Below are positions 1 to 5,277 of a stretch of 6,045 nucleotides of DNA, in pieces. Position numbers and translations under genes: made by a program. Position 1 is the stretch's first letter. The number at the start of each line of letters is the position of its first letter. The DNA comes from Syntrophaceae bacterium CG2_30_49_12 (GTDB lineage Bacteria; Desulfobacterota; Syntrophia; Syntrophales; CG2-30-49-12). Under the pieces are notes generated by a model. That model searched no databases, was not told where the DNA came from, and was given only the letters and a program-made list of their open reading frames with translations. The stretch covers positions 1 through 6,045 of the forward strand of contig MNZP01000192.1 of NCBI GenBank assembly GCA_001873675.1. The letters are read 5' to 3'.

Positions 1-218
1 GCCTGGAACCCGTCAAAGAGGCCGCATACACCATGAAACGTCACTGGGATGGCATCCTTAGATGGTTCACGTCAAAGATCAACAACGGCATCCTTGAGGG
101 AATCAATAGCCTCATCCAAGCAGCCAAAGCCAAGGCAAGAGGATACCGTACTGTGAAAAACCTGATCACCATGATCTACCTCATTGGAGGTAAACTCGAA
201 TTCAGGCTACCCACATGA
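1..218 (+). CDS. ISL3-family transposase, C-terminal fragment
   Basis: The reading frame is open from the left edge (codons begin at position 3; an ATG at 33 is internal) to TGA at 216-218, about 71 residues. It matches the C-terminal end of ISL3-type DDE transposases: a KRHWDGILRWF segment, then N-N-G-I-L-E-G-I-N-S, whose Glu is in the place of the last catalytic acid of the DDE triad, then a basic helix with A-R-G-Y-R, the family's usual ending. The two catalytic Asp residues and the DNA-binding N-terminus lie outside the window, so intactness cannot be judged. The gene runs convergently to the neighbouring minus-strand operon, and its stop codon falls inside the probable terminal inverted repeat. 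Family call is from motif recognition only; confidence is good for a transposase, slightly lower for the exact family. Confidence 0.85.
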   Translation, partial: LEPVKEAAYTMKRHWDGILRWFTSKINNGILEGINSLIQAAKAKARGYRTVKNLITMIYLIGGKLEFRLPT

Positions 219-232
219 AACAGCGAGGAACC
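208..232 (+). repeat. Probable right terminal inverted repeat of the ISL3 element
   Basis: The stretch from TACCCACATGAAACAG to GCGAGGAACC overlaps the transposase stop codon and ends where the sequence changes to an AT-rich tract. The boundary at 232 is inferred from the usual ISL3 end pattern; the inner limit is approximate because the partner repeat is not in the window. Confidence 0.45.
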
Positions 233-240
233 TCTTTTTT

Positions 241-301
241 TGTAGTAAATCACGACAAGTATTCCATAAAACATTGAAATTGTAGGCATTTATTTTCCTC
301 A
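241..301. other. AT-rich gap between the IS end and the operon's last stop codon
   Basis: The segment is AT-rich and holds no gene. On the minus strand only a weak 6-bp stem with a wobble pair can be drawn (around 260-285), without a following T-run, so no terminator for the operon is supported. The native terminator may have been displaced by the IS insertion. Confidence 0.5.
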
Positions 302-1141
302 TTAGTACTCTTTCGTCAGTTTGTCCAGTTCTGCCAGCGAAAAGACGGGGCCATCCTTGCAGACGAATTTGTTACCCACATTACAGCGGCCGCACTTTCC
401 GATGCCGCACTTCATCCTCATCTCCAGAGAGGTGATGATATTTTCCTTTGAGAAACCAAGATCGAAGAATACCGGCAGGGTAAAACGAATCATGACCGGC
501 GGTCCGCATATCACCGTCACGGCGTTTTCCGAACTTGGCGCCACCTCTTTGCAAACCGTGGGGACAAAACCTTCTCTACCCTTCCAACTTTCATCGCCCT
601 TATCAACAGTCACGTTCAGGTTGATATCGTCTCTCGCCTCCCAGGCGGCAAGCTCATCCTTGTATATCAAGAGTCCCGGTGTCCTGGCCCCATATACGAC
701 GGTAATATTCCCGAAGCGGGAGCGGTTGTCCTTATGGAGTATATAGACGATGAGGGACCTCAAGGTGGTAAAGGCAAAGCCACCGCCGACAACCACGATA
801 TTCTTCCCCTCGAGATAGTCAATGGGCCATGAATTCCCCATGGGACCTCTGACCCCCATGCGTGTTCCCACCTCCAGGTCGTGGAGGGTGCTGGTAACAA
901 TCCCTGCCTTCTGCACGGTGAATTCGAGATAGCCCGGCTGTGTCGGTGATGAGGCGATACCGATAGGTGATTCCCCTTTGCCAAAGATAGAAAGTTCGGC
1001 AAACTGACCGGGAAGATATTTAAAGTTTGCCTCGTCCTCGCTATTGATAAAGGCAAAACGAAAGGTCTTGATGTCCTTTGTATCAACCTCCGTGACGATA
1101 TTTACCACTTCAACGGGTATGGGTATGTATGGATTTAGCAT
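302..1141 (-). CDS. flxA: FAD/NAD(P)-binding oxidoreductase with [2Fe-2S] C-terminus (FlxA / HydG / AsrB-like)
   Basis: The predicted 279-residue soluble flavoprotein belongs to the ferredoxin-reductase-like family of hydrogenase gamma (HydG), anaerobic sulfite reductase B and FlxA. Residues 1-100 form the FAD barrel, with P-G-Q-F at 45-48 and the flavin-contact segment P-I-G-I-A-S-S-P at 59-66. Residues 113-225 form the NAD(P) domain, with V-V-G-G-G-F-A-F at 117-124 and C-G-P-P-V-M-I at 212-218. Cys245, 250, 253 and 261 (C-x4-C-x2-C-x7-C) match the PyrK-type [2Fe-2S] site. The start at 1141 is preferred because AGGAG (1148-1152) lies 6 bases upstream; an in-frame ATG at 1147 directly abuts the AGGAG. 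It follows the FlxB-like gene by 15 bp and is the last gene of the operon. Inferred role: exchange of electrons with NAD(P)H on behalf of the Hdr complex. Cofactor preference (NADH or NADPH) cannot be told by eye. The symbol is assigned from context; AsrB is the main alternative. Confidence 0.85.
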   Translation of the reverse strand: MLNPYIPIPVEVVNIVTEVDTKDIKTFRFAFINSEDEANFKYLPGQFAELSIFGKGESPIGIASSPTQPGYLEFTVQKAGIVTSTLHDLEVGTRMGVRGPMGNSWPIDYLEGKNIVVVGGGFAFTTLRSLIVYILHKDNRSRFGNITVVYGARTPGLLIYKDELAAWEARDDINLNVTVDKGDESWKGREGFVPTVCKEVAPSSENAVTVICGPPVMIRFTLPVFFDLGFSKENIITSLEMRMKCGIGKCGRCNVGNKFVCKDGPVFSLAELDKLTKEY

Positions 1142-1147
1142 TACCAT

Positions 1148-1152
1148 CTCCT
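1148..1152 (-). promoter_or_regulatory. Shine-Dalgarno AGGAG deciding the flxA-like start
   Basis: AGGAG on the minus strand touches the first ATG (1147) with no spacer but is 6 bases from the second in-frame ATG (1141). This favours the second as the true start, making the protein two residues shorter. Confidence 0.65.
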
Positions 1153-1156
1153 GCCT

Positions 1157-2182
1157 TTATAATTTCGCAATATCTTCCACTATTTTTCTAATGTCTAAAT
1201 TAACAGGGCAATACATGACGCACCTCCCGCATCCGACACAGGAGATCGCCCCAAAGTTGTCCACATAATACTTGAATTTGTGCATGACTCGCTGCCGCCA
1301 CCTCTCCTTCTGTGTCGTTCTCGGATTGTGACCCGATGTCTCCAGGGTGAAAAGCGGGTACATACAGGAATCCCAGTTCCTTATCCTGATGCCGTCGCTT
1401 CCCTTCGCCTCGTCACTGATATCAAAGCAGTGACAGGTGGGACAGAGATAGGTGCAGGTGCCACAGGCGAGACACTTTCGGTGGATTGTCTCCCAGAAGG
1501 GATGTTCGAAATTGTTATCCAGTATCGGTTTGATATCTTTTGCCGGTATGTGCGATTTGATCTCTTTTTCCGCCCTTTCCGCGATTTCTTTTTTCAGGGT
1601 TTCCTCAGCTTCTCCGGCCTTCGGGAGGTCTCCAAAGTATTTGAGAAGTTTTTCTCCGCGAGAGGTGATGAATTCCACAAGGTAGTTATCACCTATGTCC
1701 ATCAACAGTATGTCGGCACCTTCTCCCGAGGTCGGGCTTCCATCAACGGATGTACAGAAACAGGTGGAATAGGGGGGATGCACACAGGCCATGGAGATTA
1801 CCGTTGTTTTTTCTCTCCTGGCAATATAGTAGGGGTCTTTGTATTTATCCTGTTCGAAGAGCATATCGAGGAGCGCAAAGCTGCGGGCATCACAGGGGCG
1901 TACCCCAAAGAGGACAGCCTCCCTTACTTCCACTTCACCCGTAGAGAGTTCCATACCTTTGCCGGTTCGGGTATATTTCATCATTATCTCCGTACGGGGG
2001 AAAAAGAAGGTCTTGGGGGCGTTCCTTGAATTTGAAAAATCAAGCAGGGGTTCCCTTCCTTCTTTCAAGGCCATAAAGAGGACATTATCCTCTTCTTTAA
2101 CCGGCGCATAGACCAGCATCTCCCGGGAGATGTTCTTGATAATGCCGGCCAGTTTATCTTTCTTCAGTAGCCTCTTTTCCAT
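1157..2182 (-). CDS. flxB: 4Fe-4S dicluster electron-transfer protein (FlxB / HydB / AsrA-like)
   Basis: This 341-residue protein pairs with the flavoprotein encoded 15 bp downstream, as HydB pairs with HydG and AsrA with AsrB. The N-terminal ~230 residues carry the family motif G-V-R-P-C-D-A-R at 93-100 and a further cysteine group (Cys133, 141, 143). The C-terminal third is an alpha-helical ferredoxin domain: Cys237, 240, 243, 247 (C-x2-C-x2-C-x3-CP) extended by Cys250 and Cys252, and a second site Cys315, 318, 321, 325 (C-x2-C-x2-C-x3-CP). No signal peptide or membrane segment is seen, so it is cytoplasmic. Inferred role: wire between the FAD/NAD(P) subunit and the Hdr core. The ATG at 2182 has AAGGA 5 bases upstream. 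The gene is separated from hdrB by an 83-bp gap holding a heptad-repeat hairpin. AsrA of anaerobic sulfite reductase is the alternative identity, but the Hdr/MvhD setting and the lack of an AsrC-like gene argue for FlxB. Confidence 0.85.
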   Translation of the reverse strand: MEKRLLKKDKLAGIIKNISREMLVYAPVKEEDNVLFMALKEGREPLLDFSNSRNAPKTFFFPRTEIMMKYTRTGKGMELSTGEVEVREAVLFGVRPCDARSFALLDMLFEQDKYKDPYYIARREKTTVISMACVHPPYSTCFCTSVDGSPTSGEGADILLMDIGDNYLVEFITSRGEKLLKYFGDLPKAGEAEETLKKEIAERAEKEIKSHIPAKDIKPILDNNFEHPFWETIHRKCLACGTCTYLCPTCHCFDISDEAKGSDGIRIRNWDSCMYPLFTLETSGHNPRTTQKERWRQRVMHKFKYYVDNFGAISCVGCGRCVMYCPVNLDIRKIVEDIAKL

Positions 2183-2202
2183 ATCTTTCCTTTCAGGTTG
2201 TT

Positions 2203-2252
2203 TAGGCTGTAGGCTGTTAGGCTGTAGGCAGTGACTAACAGCCTACAGCCTA
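2203..2252. repeat. Intergenic heptad-repeat hairpin (AGGCTGT type)
   Basis: Two perfect 18-base arms, TAGGCTGTAGGCTGTTAG (2203-2220) and its exact reverse complement (2235-2252), flank a 14-base loop. Each arm is made of 7-bp units: AGGCTGT at 2204, 2211 and 2219, and ACAGCCT at 2238 and 2245. The extra copy in the loop allows a second pairing register (2218-2229 with 2241-2252). It fills most of the 83-bp gap between hdrB and the flxB-like gene. No T-run follows on the minus strand, so it does not look like an ordinary intrinsic terminator. Confidence 0.9.
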
Positions 2253-2265
2253 TCCCCCTAAGCAG

Positions 2266-3123
2266 TTAAAGCAGTCCTAAAACACTCAGGAGGGGCGCCG
2301 GATCGGTGTGGTGAAGTTTAAACCAGTTTTCCGATCCCGCAAGTCCCAGCGCCAGGGCTATCAATTCGGTAAAATAAAAGACGGGAAGTCTCACGTTTTC
2401 ACTGGCCCTCATGTCCAGATTGGCCATACAGATGGGGCAGGCCGCAACGAGACAGTTTGCCTCGGCTTCTCTGGCCATGGTCATCAATTTATTCACCATA
2501 CGCGTCACGATATTGGTTTTACTGATGGTGAGACTACCGCCACAGCAATCAGTCTTGTAAGACCAGGGACGTGCATCGGCGCCGAGACAGTTCATGATGC
2601 TATCCAGCATAACGGGATTTTCATAGTCATCGAATTCACAGACCTCCGGCGGTCTCAGCAGGAGGCATCCATAGTAGGAAACCGGTTTGAGGCCTGTCAG
2701 TTTCTTGGTTACCTTTCCCTGCAGGGTCTCAAGACCTATGTCGTTGTAAATAATGTCAATGGGATTTCTCACGGCTATAGAGCCCCTGTATTCCCTGCCG
2801 GCGATACCTTCCACCTCGGATTTTAAAGCGCTGTCTTTCTTGAGATGGTAGTTAGCGGTCTTTAAGCGATTGAAGCAGGCGGCACAGGGGACCATCACTT
2901 CCGACACATCAGCGGCATCCTTTTCGGCAGCGATAAGGGTTAGCGCGGGAAGGGCAATGGAAAGCTTAAAATTGGTACTATGGGCAGAGGTAGCGCCACA
3001 ACAGCACCAATCATCAACCTCTTTCAGTTCAATCCCCAGGGCGCCACATACAGCCTTTACCGATTGGTCATATTCCTTCGCCGTGCCGTGGAGTGAGCAT
3101 CCCGGATAGTATGAAACTTTCAA
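2266..3123 (-). CDS. hdrB: Heterodisulfide reductase subunit B (HdrB), two CCG domains
   Basis: This 285-residue protein has the two cysteine-rich CCG domains of HdrB, each expected to hold a noncubane [4Fe-4S] cluster at the disulfide-reducing site. The first has Y-x-G-C at Cys9, W-C-C-C-G-A with Cys41-42, and P-C-A-A-C with Cys80 and Cys83. The second has Y-G-C at Cys153, D-C-C-G-G with Cys193-194, and C-P-I-C with Cys229 and Cys232. All ligand positions are present and the length is normal for the family. There is no ATG near the start. Two consecutive TTG codons at 3126 and 3123 are available, and AAGGAGG (3130-3136) is 6 bases from the one at 3123, which gives the usual HdrB beginning M-K-V-S-Y-Y-P-G-C. 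It follows hdrC by 24 bp. In methanogens the substrate is CoM-S-S-CoB; in a bacterium a DsrC-like or other protein thiol is more likely, but nothing in the window identifies it. Confidence 0.95.
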   Translation of the reverse strand: MKVSYYPGCSLHGTAKEYDQSVKAVCGALGIELKEVDDWCCCGATSAHSTNFKLSIALPALTLIAAEKDAADVSEVMVPCAACFNRLKTANYHLKKDSALKSEVEGIAGREYRGSIAVRNPIDIIYNDIGLETLQGKVTKKLTGLKPVSYYGCLLLRPPEVCEFDDYENPVMLDSIMNCLGADARPWSYKTDCCGGSLTISKTNIVTRMVNKLMTMAREAEANCLVAACPICMANLDMRASENVRLPVFYFTELIALALGLAGSENWFKLHHTDPAPLLSVLGLL

Positions 3124-3129
3124 CAATCG

Positions 3130-3136
3130 CCTCCTT
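3130..3136 (-). promoter_or_regulatory. Strong Shine-Dalgarno AAGGAGG serving a TTG start (hdrB)
   Basis: A seven-base anti-16S match lies 3 bases from the TTG at 3126 and 6 bases from the TTG at 3123. It supports translation from a TTG codon and favours the second one. Confidence 0.75.
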
Positions 3137-3147
3137 AACTTTACTCT

Positions 3148-3675
3148 TTATGAATGCTTCGTCTTTTCAAATACCTTTTTTACGGTCTTGATATCTTTTG
3201 TTCTCGGGGGCAACAGGGGAAGTTTGCCTTTCTTGAACATATCTATACCCATGGCCATATCGGAGAAGAGGTCCCCCGATTTTAACTTGTACTGCATCAT
3301 CATAAGGGGTTCATTGATCCGCCCCCACAATTTGACGCTGGAAAGGAACGCCTCATGGAATTTCAGGATATTCTTTTCCCCGGCGCCGACGCCTGATTCA
3401 ATGGCCATTTGCCTTAAGGCATCCATCAGGCGGGCGATATCCACCTCATTGGGACAACGGGTAATACAGGTCTCACAGGAGACACAGAGCCAGATTGTTG
3501 AACTGTTGAGAACCTCGTCCCGCTTTCCCATCTGAATCATCTTGATGATTCTGTTTGGGTTGTATTCCATAGCAAAGGAGAGGGGACATCCCGCCGTGCA
3601 TTTCCTGCAGTGGTAACACCTCTGGATGGGAACACCACTGATCTTTTCATTCACTTCTTCGAGAAAGGTTGCCAT
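3148..3675 (-). CDS. hdrC: Heterodisulfide reductase subunit C (HdrC), 2x[4Fe-4S] relay
   Basis: This 175-residue soluble protein is of normal length for cytoplasmic HdrC. It has two cubane cluster motifs: Cys20, 23, 26, 30 (C-Y-H-C-R-K-C-T-A-G-C-P) and Cys64, 67, 70, 74 (C-V-S-C-E-T-C-I-T-R-C-P). Y-N-P-N-R between them is typical of the family. The last ~90 residues are helical and without cysteine. In the HdrABC complex it carries electrons from HdrA to the noncubane clusters of HdrB. The ATG at 3675 has GAGGGG (3681-3686) 5 bases upstream. The gene begins 16 bp after the 336-residue iron-sulfur gene and is followed 24 bp later by hdrB, the usual hdrC-hdrB pairing. There are no membrane helices, which separates it from the membrane-bound HdrDE/DsrMK type. 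Confidence 0.93.
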   Translation of the reverse strand: MATFLEEVNEKISGVPIQRCYHCRKCTAGCPLSFAMEYNPNRIIKMIQMGKRDEVLNSSTIWLCVSCETCITRCPNEVDIARLMDALRQMAIESGVGAGEKNILKFHEAFLSSVKLWGRINEPLMMMQYKLKSGDLFSDMAMGIDMFKKGKLPLLPPRTKDIKTVKKVFEKTKHS

Positions 3676-3691
3676 GATTACCCCTCAAGTC

Positions 3692-4702
3692 TTATTTCGG
3701 TGTAAAGATAAAATCTTCTTTGTCGCTTTCCTTGAAGGCGCCAAGCATGGCCGGTTCATCCGGCGAGATACCGGCCCTGTGCTCAAACAGCTCAAGAGCG
3801 TCCTTATCTAATTTCTTCAAGAACCTTCGCAGATCCACACCCATGGGACATACTGCAATGCAGGAGCCACAATCTACGCATCGTCCCGCCATGTGAAAAA
3901 GCCGCATCAACTGAAATACCTGCGTGTCGGACCGGTCCTCACCGATGCCGACCCACCGCGGCTGGCTCTGTTCGACAAAACATACCTTGCAGTAACAGGA
4001 CGGACAGGCATTGCGGCAGGCATAACAGCGTACACACTTATCCATTTCCCTGGTGAAGTAGTTCCACCTTTCATCCGGGGAGAGCTTTTCAAATTCATCC
4101 ACCCTGGCGTATTCCTGGGTGACATCCATTGCCGGGGCATGATCACCTGTCATCAGATCAGAAATAAGGGGATTGTTGAAACGGCAGGCAAGGCAGTTAT
4201 CGGCCAGCGCCTCCTTAAGAGGGATTTTCCGTTCGCCGGCGGCTGTCTTTACCAGGACGGAATCTCCTGCTACAGATGCCTCGAGTATCTCCTCACCCGC
4301 AATGAGGGCGTCCATCTTCTTCCTGTCCACATAGCCGGTGCAGGGAACACCGAGGATCACGATATCGTCCCTGTTATACTGCTTTTCCTGAAGATGGATT
4401 ACCAGTGAGCGGGTTGTGCATCCCCTTGCGACAACACCTACCGTCTTTTTTGTTCTGTCTGCCGGCTTAAGGCGCTTCTGTGATTCCCTGTGCTGTGAGA
4501 GGAGGTCGTGGACGAACTTGGCAAGATTTTGCACGCAGAAGGCGTTCCAGACAAGTTTTTCAGCGTCTTCGGGATCGGTAATAAAGCAGGGCGGGGCAAG
4601 AAGGGGAAGGGTGCCTTTTTCATACCCTACGATAATATCCGCCTTTTTTTCCGCCAGCAATTTTTTTGCTTCTTCACGTAGTTTCGTCTCTACATTTTCC
4701 AC
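3692..4702 (-). CDS. Multi-iron-sulfur protein with C-terminal 4Fe-4S dicluster domain (FrhB- or FlxC-like, unassigned)
   Basis: This 336-residue cytoplasmic protein has at least 17 cysteines. The N-terminal ~200 residues contain A-R-G-C-T-T-R (Cys95), G-V-P-C-T-G-Y (Cys121) and N-C-L-A-C-R (Cys170, 173), which recall the F420-hydrogenase beta (FrhB/FdhB-like) family and could form a further cluster or flavin site. The C-terminal part is an alpha-helical ferredoxin domain: Cys223, 226, 229, 233 (C-x2-C-x2-C-x3-CP) extended by Cys236, 238 and 241, then Cys275, 278, 281, 285 (C-x2-C-x2-C-x3-CP). The same extended first motif occurs in the FlxB-like protein of this operon, so the two are probably related there. 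The start is GTG at 4702 with GAGGA 9 bases upstream; no ATG is nearby. It lies between mvhD and hdrC, 16 bp before hdrC. Likely an electron conduit of the Hdr-Flx complex, possibly the FlxC equivalent; the precise role is unknown. Confidence 0.82.
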   Translation of the reverse strand: MENVETKLREEAKKLLAEKKADIIVGYEKGTLPLLAPPCFITDPEDAEKLVWNAFCVQNLAKFVHDLLSQHRESQKRLKPADRTKKTVGVVARGCTTRSLVIHLQEKQYNRDDIVILGVPCTGYVDRKKMDALIAGEEILEASVAGDSVLVKTAAGERKIPLKEALADNCLACRFNNPLISDLMTGDHAPAMDVTQEYARVDEFEKLSPDERWNYFTREMDKCVRCYACRNACPSCYCKVCFVEQSQPRWVGIGEDRSDTQVFQLMRLFHMAGRCVDCGSCIAVCPMGVDLRRFLKKLDKDALELFEHRAGISPDEPAMLGAFKESDKEDFIFTPK

Positions 4703-4728
4703 AGTTTCAATTCCTCAAGATTTTGTAA

Positions 4729-4828
4729 CTACTCAGGTGTTTAGACTGAAGGCTGAAGGCTGAAGGCTGAAGGCTGAAGACTGAAGTGTCCTAAAAGTCT
4801 TCCACCTTCAGTCTATCTACCTGAGTAG
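4729..4828. repeat. Intergenic heptad-repeat inverted element (AGGCTGA type) overlapping the mvhD stop
   Basis: The outer arms 4729-4752 and 4805-4828 pair over 24 positions with one internal 3-base mismatch (10 bp plus 11 bp of perfect pairing). Between them are six back-to-back 7-bp units starting at 4746: four CTGAAGG, then CTGAAGA and CTGAAGT. An inner 7-bp stem, GAAGACT (4776-4782) with AGTCTTC (4796-4802), is nested inside. The right arm extends into mvhD and supplies its last three codons (Leu-Leu-Arg) and TAG stop. It fills most of the 114-bp gap before the next gene. No T-run follows on the minus strand. Confidence 0.9.
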
Positions 4829-5266
4829 CTGCCATTTCTTTACCAGCTTGCCCGCCGGACCGAGGGCGGTAACGGCTGCCGTGACGGCTTTTATAACCTG
4901 GGCAAAGCGTTCCCCCTCAGATGCCGATACCCAGGTAAACATCGTCCTGTCACCTTCTACGCCGATATACGAAAGGAAACGCTTTAACATGGCGAACTTC
5001 CTTTTGGCGGATAGATTCCCCGTCAGGTAGTGACATTCTCCCGGATGGCAGCCGGAGACGAGGACGCCATCCGCCCCCTCCTGGAGGGCCTTGACAATAA
5101 AAAAAGGATTGATCCTCCCCGTACAGGGGACCCTTATAATCCTCACATTCGGTGGATACTGTATTCTGCTTATCCCCGCCAGATCCGCCCCGGCATACGT
5201 GCACCAGTTACAGACAATGGCTACTATTCTTGGCCTCCAGCCTTCAACCGGTTGATTTTCAGTCAT
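4817..5266 (-). CDS. mvhD: MvhD/FlxD-type [2Fe-2S] electron-transfer subunit (FlpD domain)
   Basis: This 149-residue protein is a complete single FlpD/MvhD domain. It shows C-N-W-C-T-Y-A-G-A-D (Cys19, 22), R-V-P-C-T-G-R (Cys48) and G-C-H-P-G-E-C-H-Y (Cys73, 78), all hallmark motifs; four of these five cysteines are expected to bind one [2Fe-2S] cluster. In methanogens MvhD joins the hydrogenase to HdrA; in the Flx-Hdr system FlxD does this for the NADH module. It sits 11 bp after hdrA, as expected for a subunit docking on HdrA. ATG at 5266 is chosen because GGAG (5272-5275) is 5 bases upstream; a longer frame from TTG at 5281 would overlap the hdrA stop and bypass that site. Its last three codons and stop lie in an inverted-repeat arm. 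No hydrogenase or formate dehydrogenase gene is in view, so flxD may be the better name. Confidence 0.94.
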   Translation of the reverse strand: MTENQPVEGWRPRIVAIVCNWCTYAGADLAGISRIQYPPNVRIIRVPCTGRINPFFIVKALQEGADGVLVSGCHPGECHYLTGNLSAKRKFAMLKRFLSYIGVEGDRTMFTWVSASEGERFAQVIKAVTAAVTALGPAGKLVKKWQLLR

Positions 5267-5271
5267 ATATT

Positions 5272-5275
5272 CTCC
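5272..5275 (-). promoter_or_regulatory. Shine-Dalgarno GGAG deciding the mvhD start
   Basis: GGAG lies in the 11-bp gap between the hdrA stop (5278-5280) and the ATG at 5266, with a 5-base spacer. It supports the ATG over the upstream TTG at 5281. Confidence 0.6.
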
Positions 5276-5277
5276 AT

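Larger units (their letters stand above)
1..232 (+). mobile_element. Right end of an ISL3-type insertion sequence (partial)
   Basis: The transposase tail is followed within 14 bases by a sequence ending GCGAGGAACC at 232. This resembles the outer end of ISL3-type inverted repeats, whose opposite end would begin GGTTC. The following eight bases (233-240, TCTTTTTT) would be the target duplication, since ISL3 elements typically make 8-bp, often AT-rich duplications. The left end is outside the window, so neither the repeat nor the duplication can be confirmed here. The element lies just beyond the operon's 3' end and interrupts no gene in view. Confidence 0.6.

Noticed and set aside
225..241. 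GAGG-AA-CCTC followed by seven T's, resembling a tiny plus-strand terminator
   Set aside because: The loop would be only two bases, leaving a 3-bp stem when opened to four; too weak to call. The T-run is better explained as the AT-rich insertion target.
1280..2029. Plus-strand open frame of 249 codons
   Set aside because: It lies entirely opposite the conserved FlxB-like gene, its translation shows no recognisable domain, and it has no convincing ribosome binding site; it is an antisense shadow.
1157..2182. Anaerobic sulfite reductase AsrA as the identity of this gene and AsrB for the next
   Set aside because: The proteins are similar, but no AsrC-like siroheme sulfite reductase gene follows and the pair sits in an Hdr/MvhD operon, which fits FlxB/FlxA better. 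Not fully excluded.
3893..4408. Plus-strand open frame of 171 codons (and similar ones at 321-746 and 2308-2826)
   Set aside because: Each is antisense to a minus-strand gene with clear cysteine motifs and no independent coding signal is visible.
4746..4787. Tandem short repeats as a possible CRISPR array
   Set aside because: Units are 7 bp, contiguous and without spacers; no cas genes are present.
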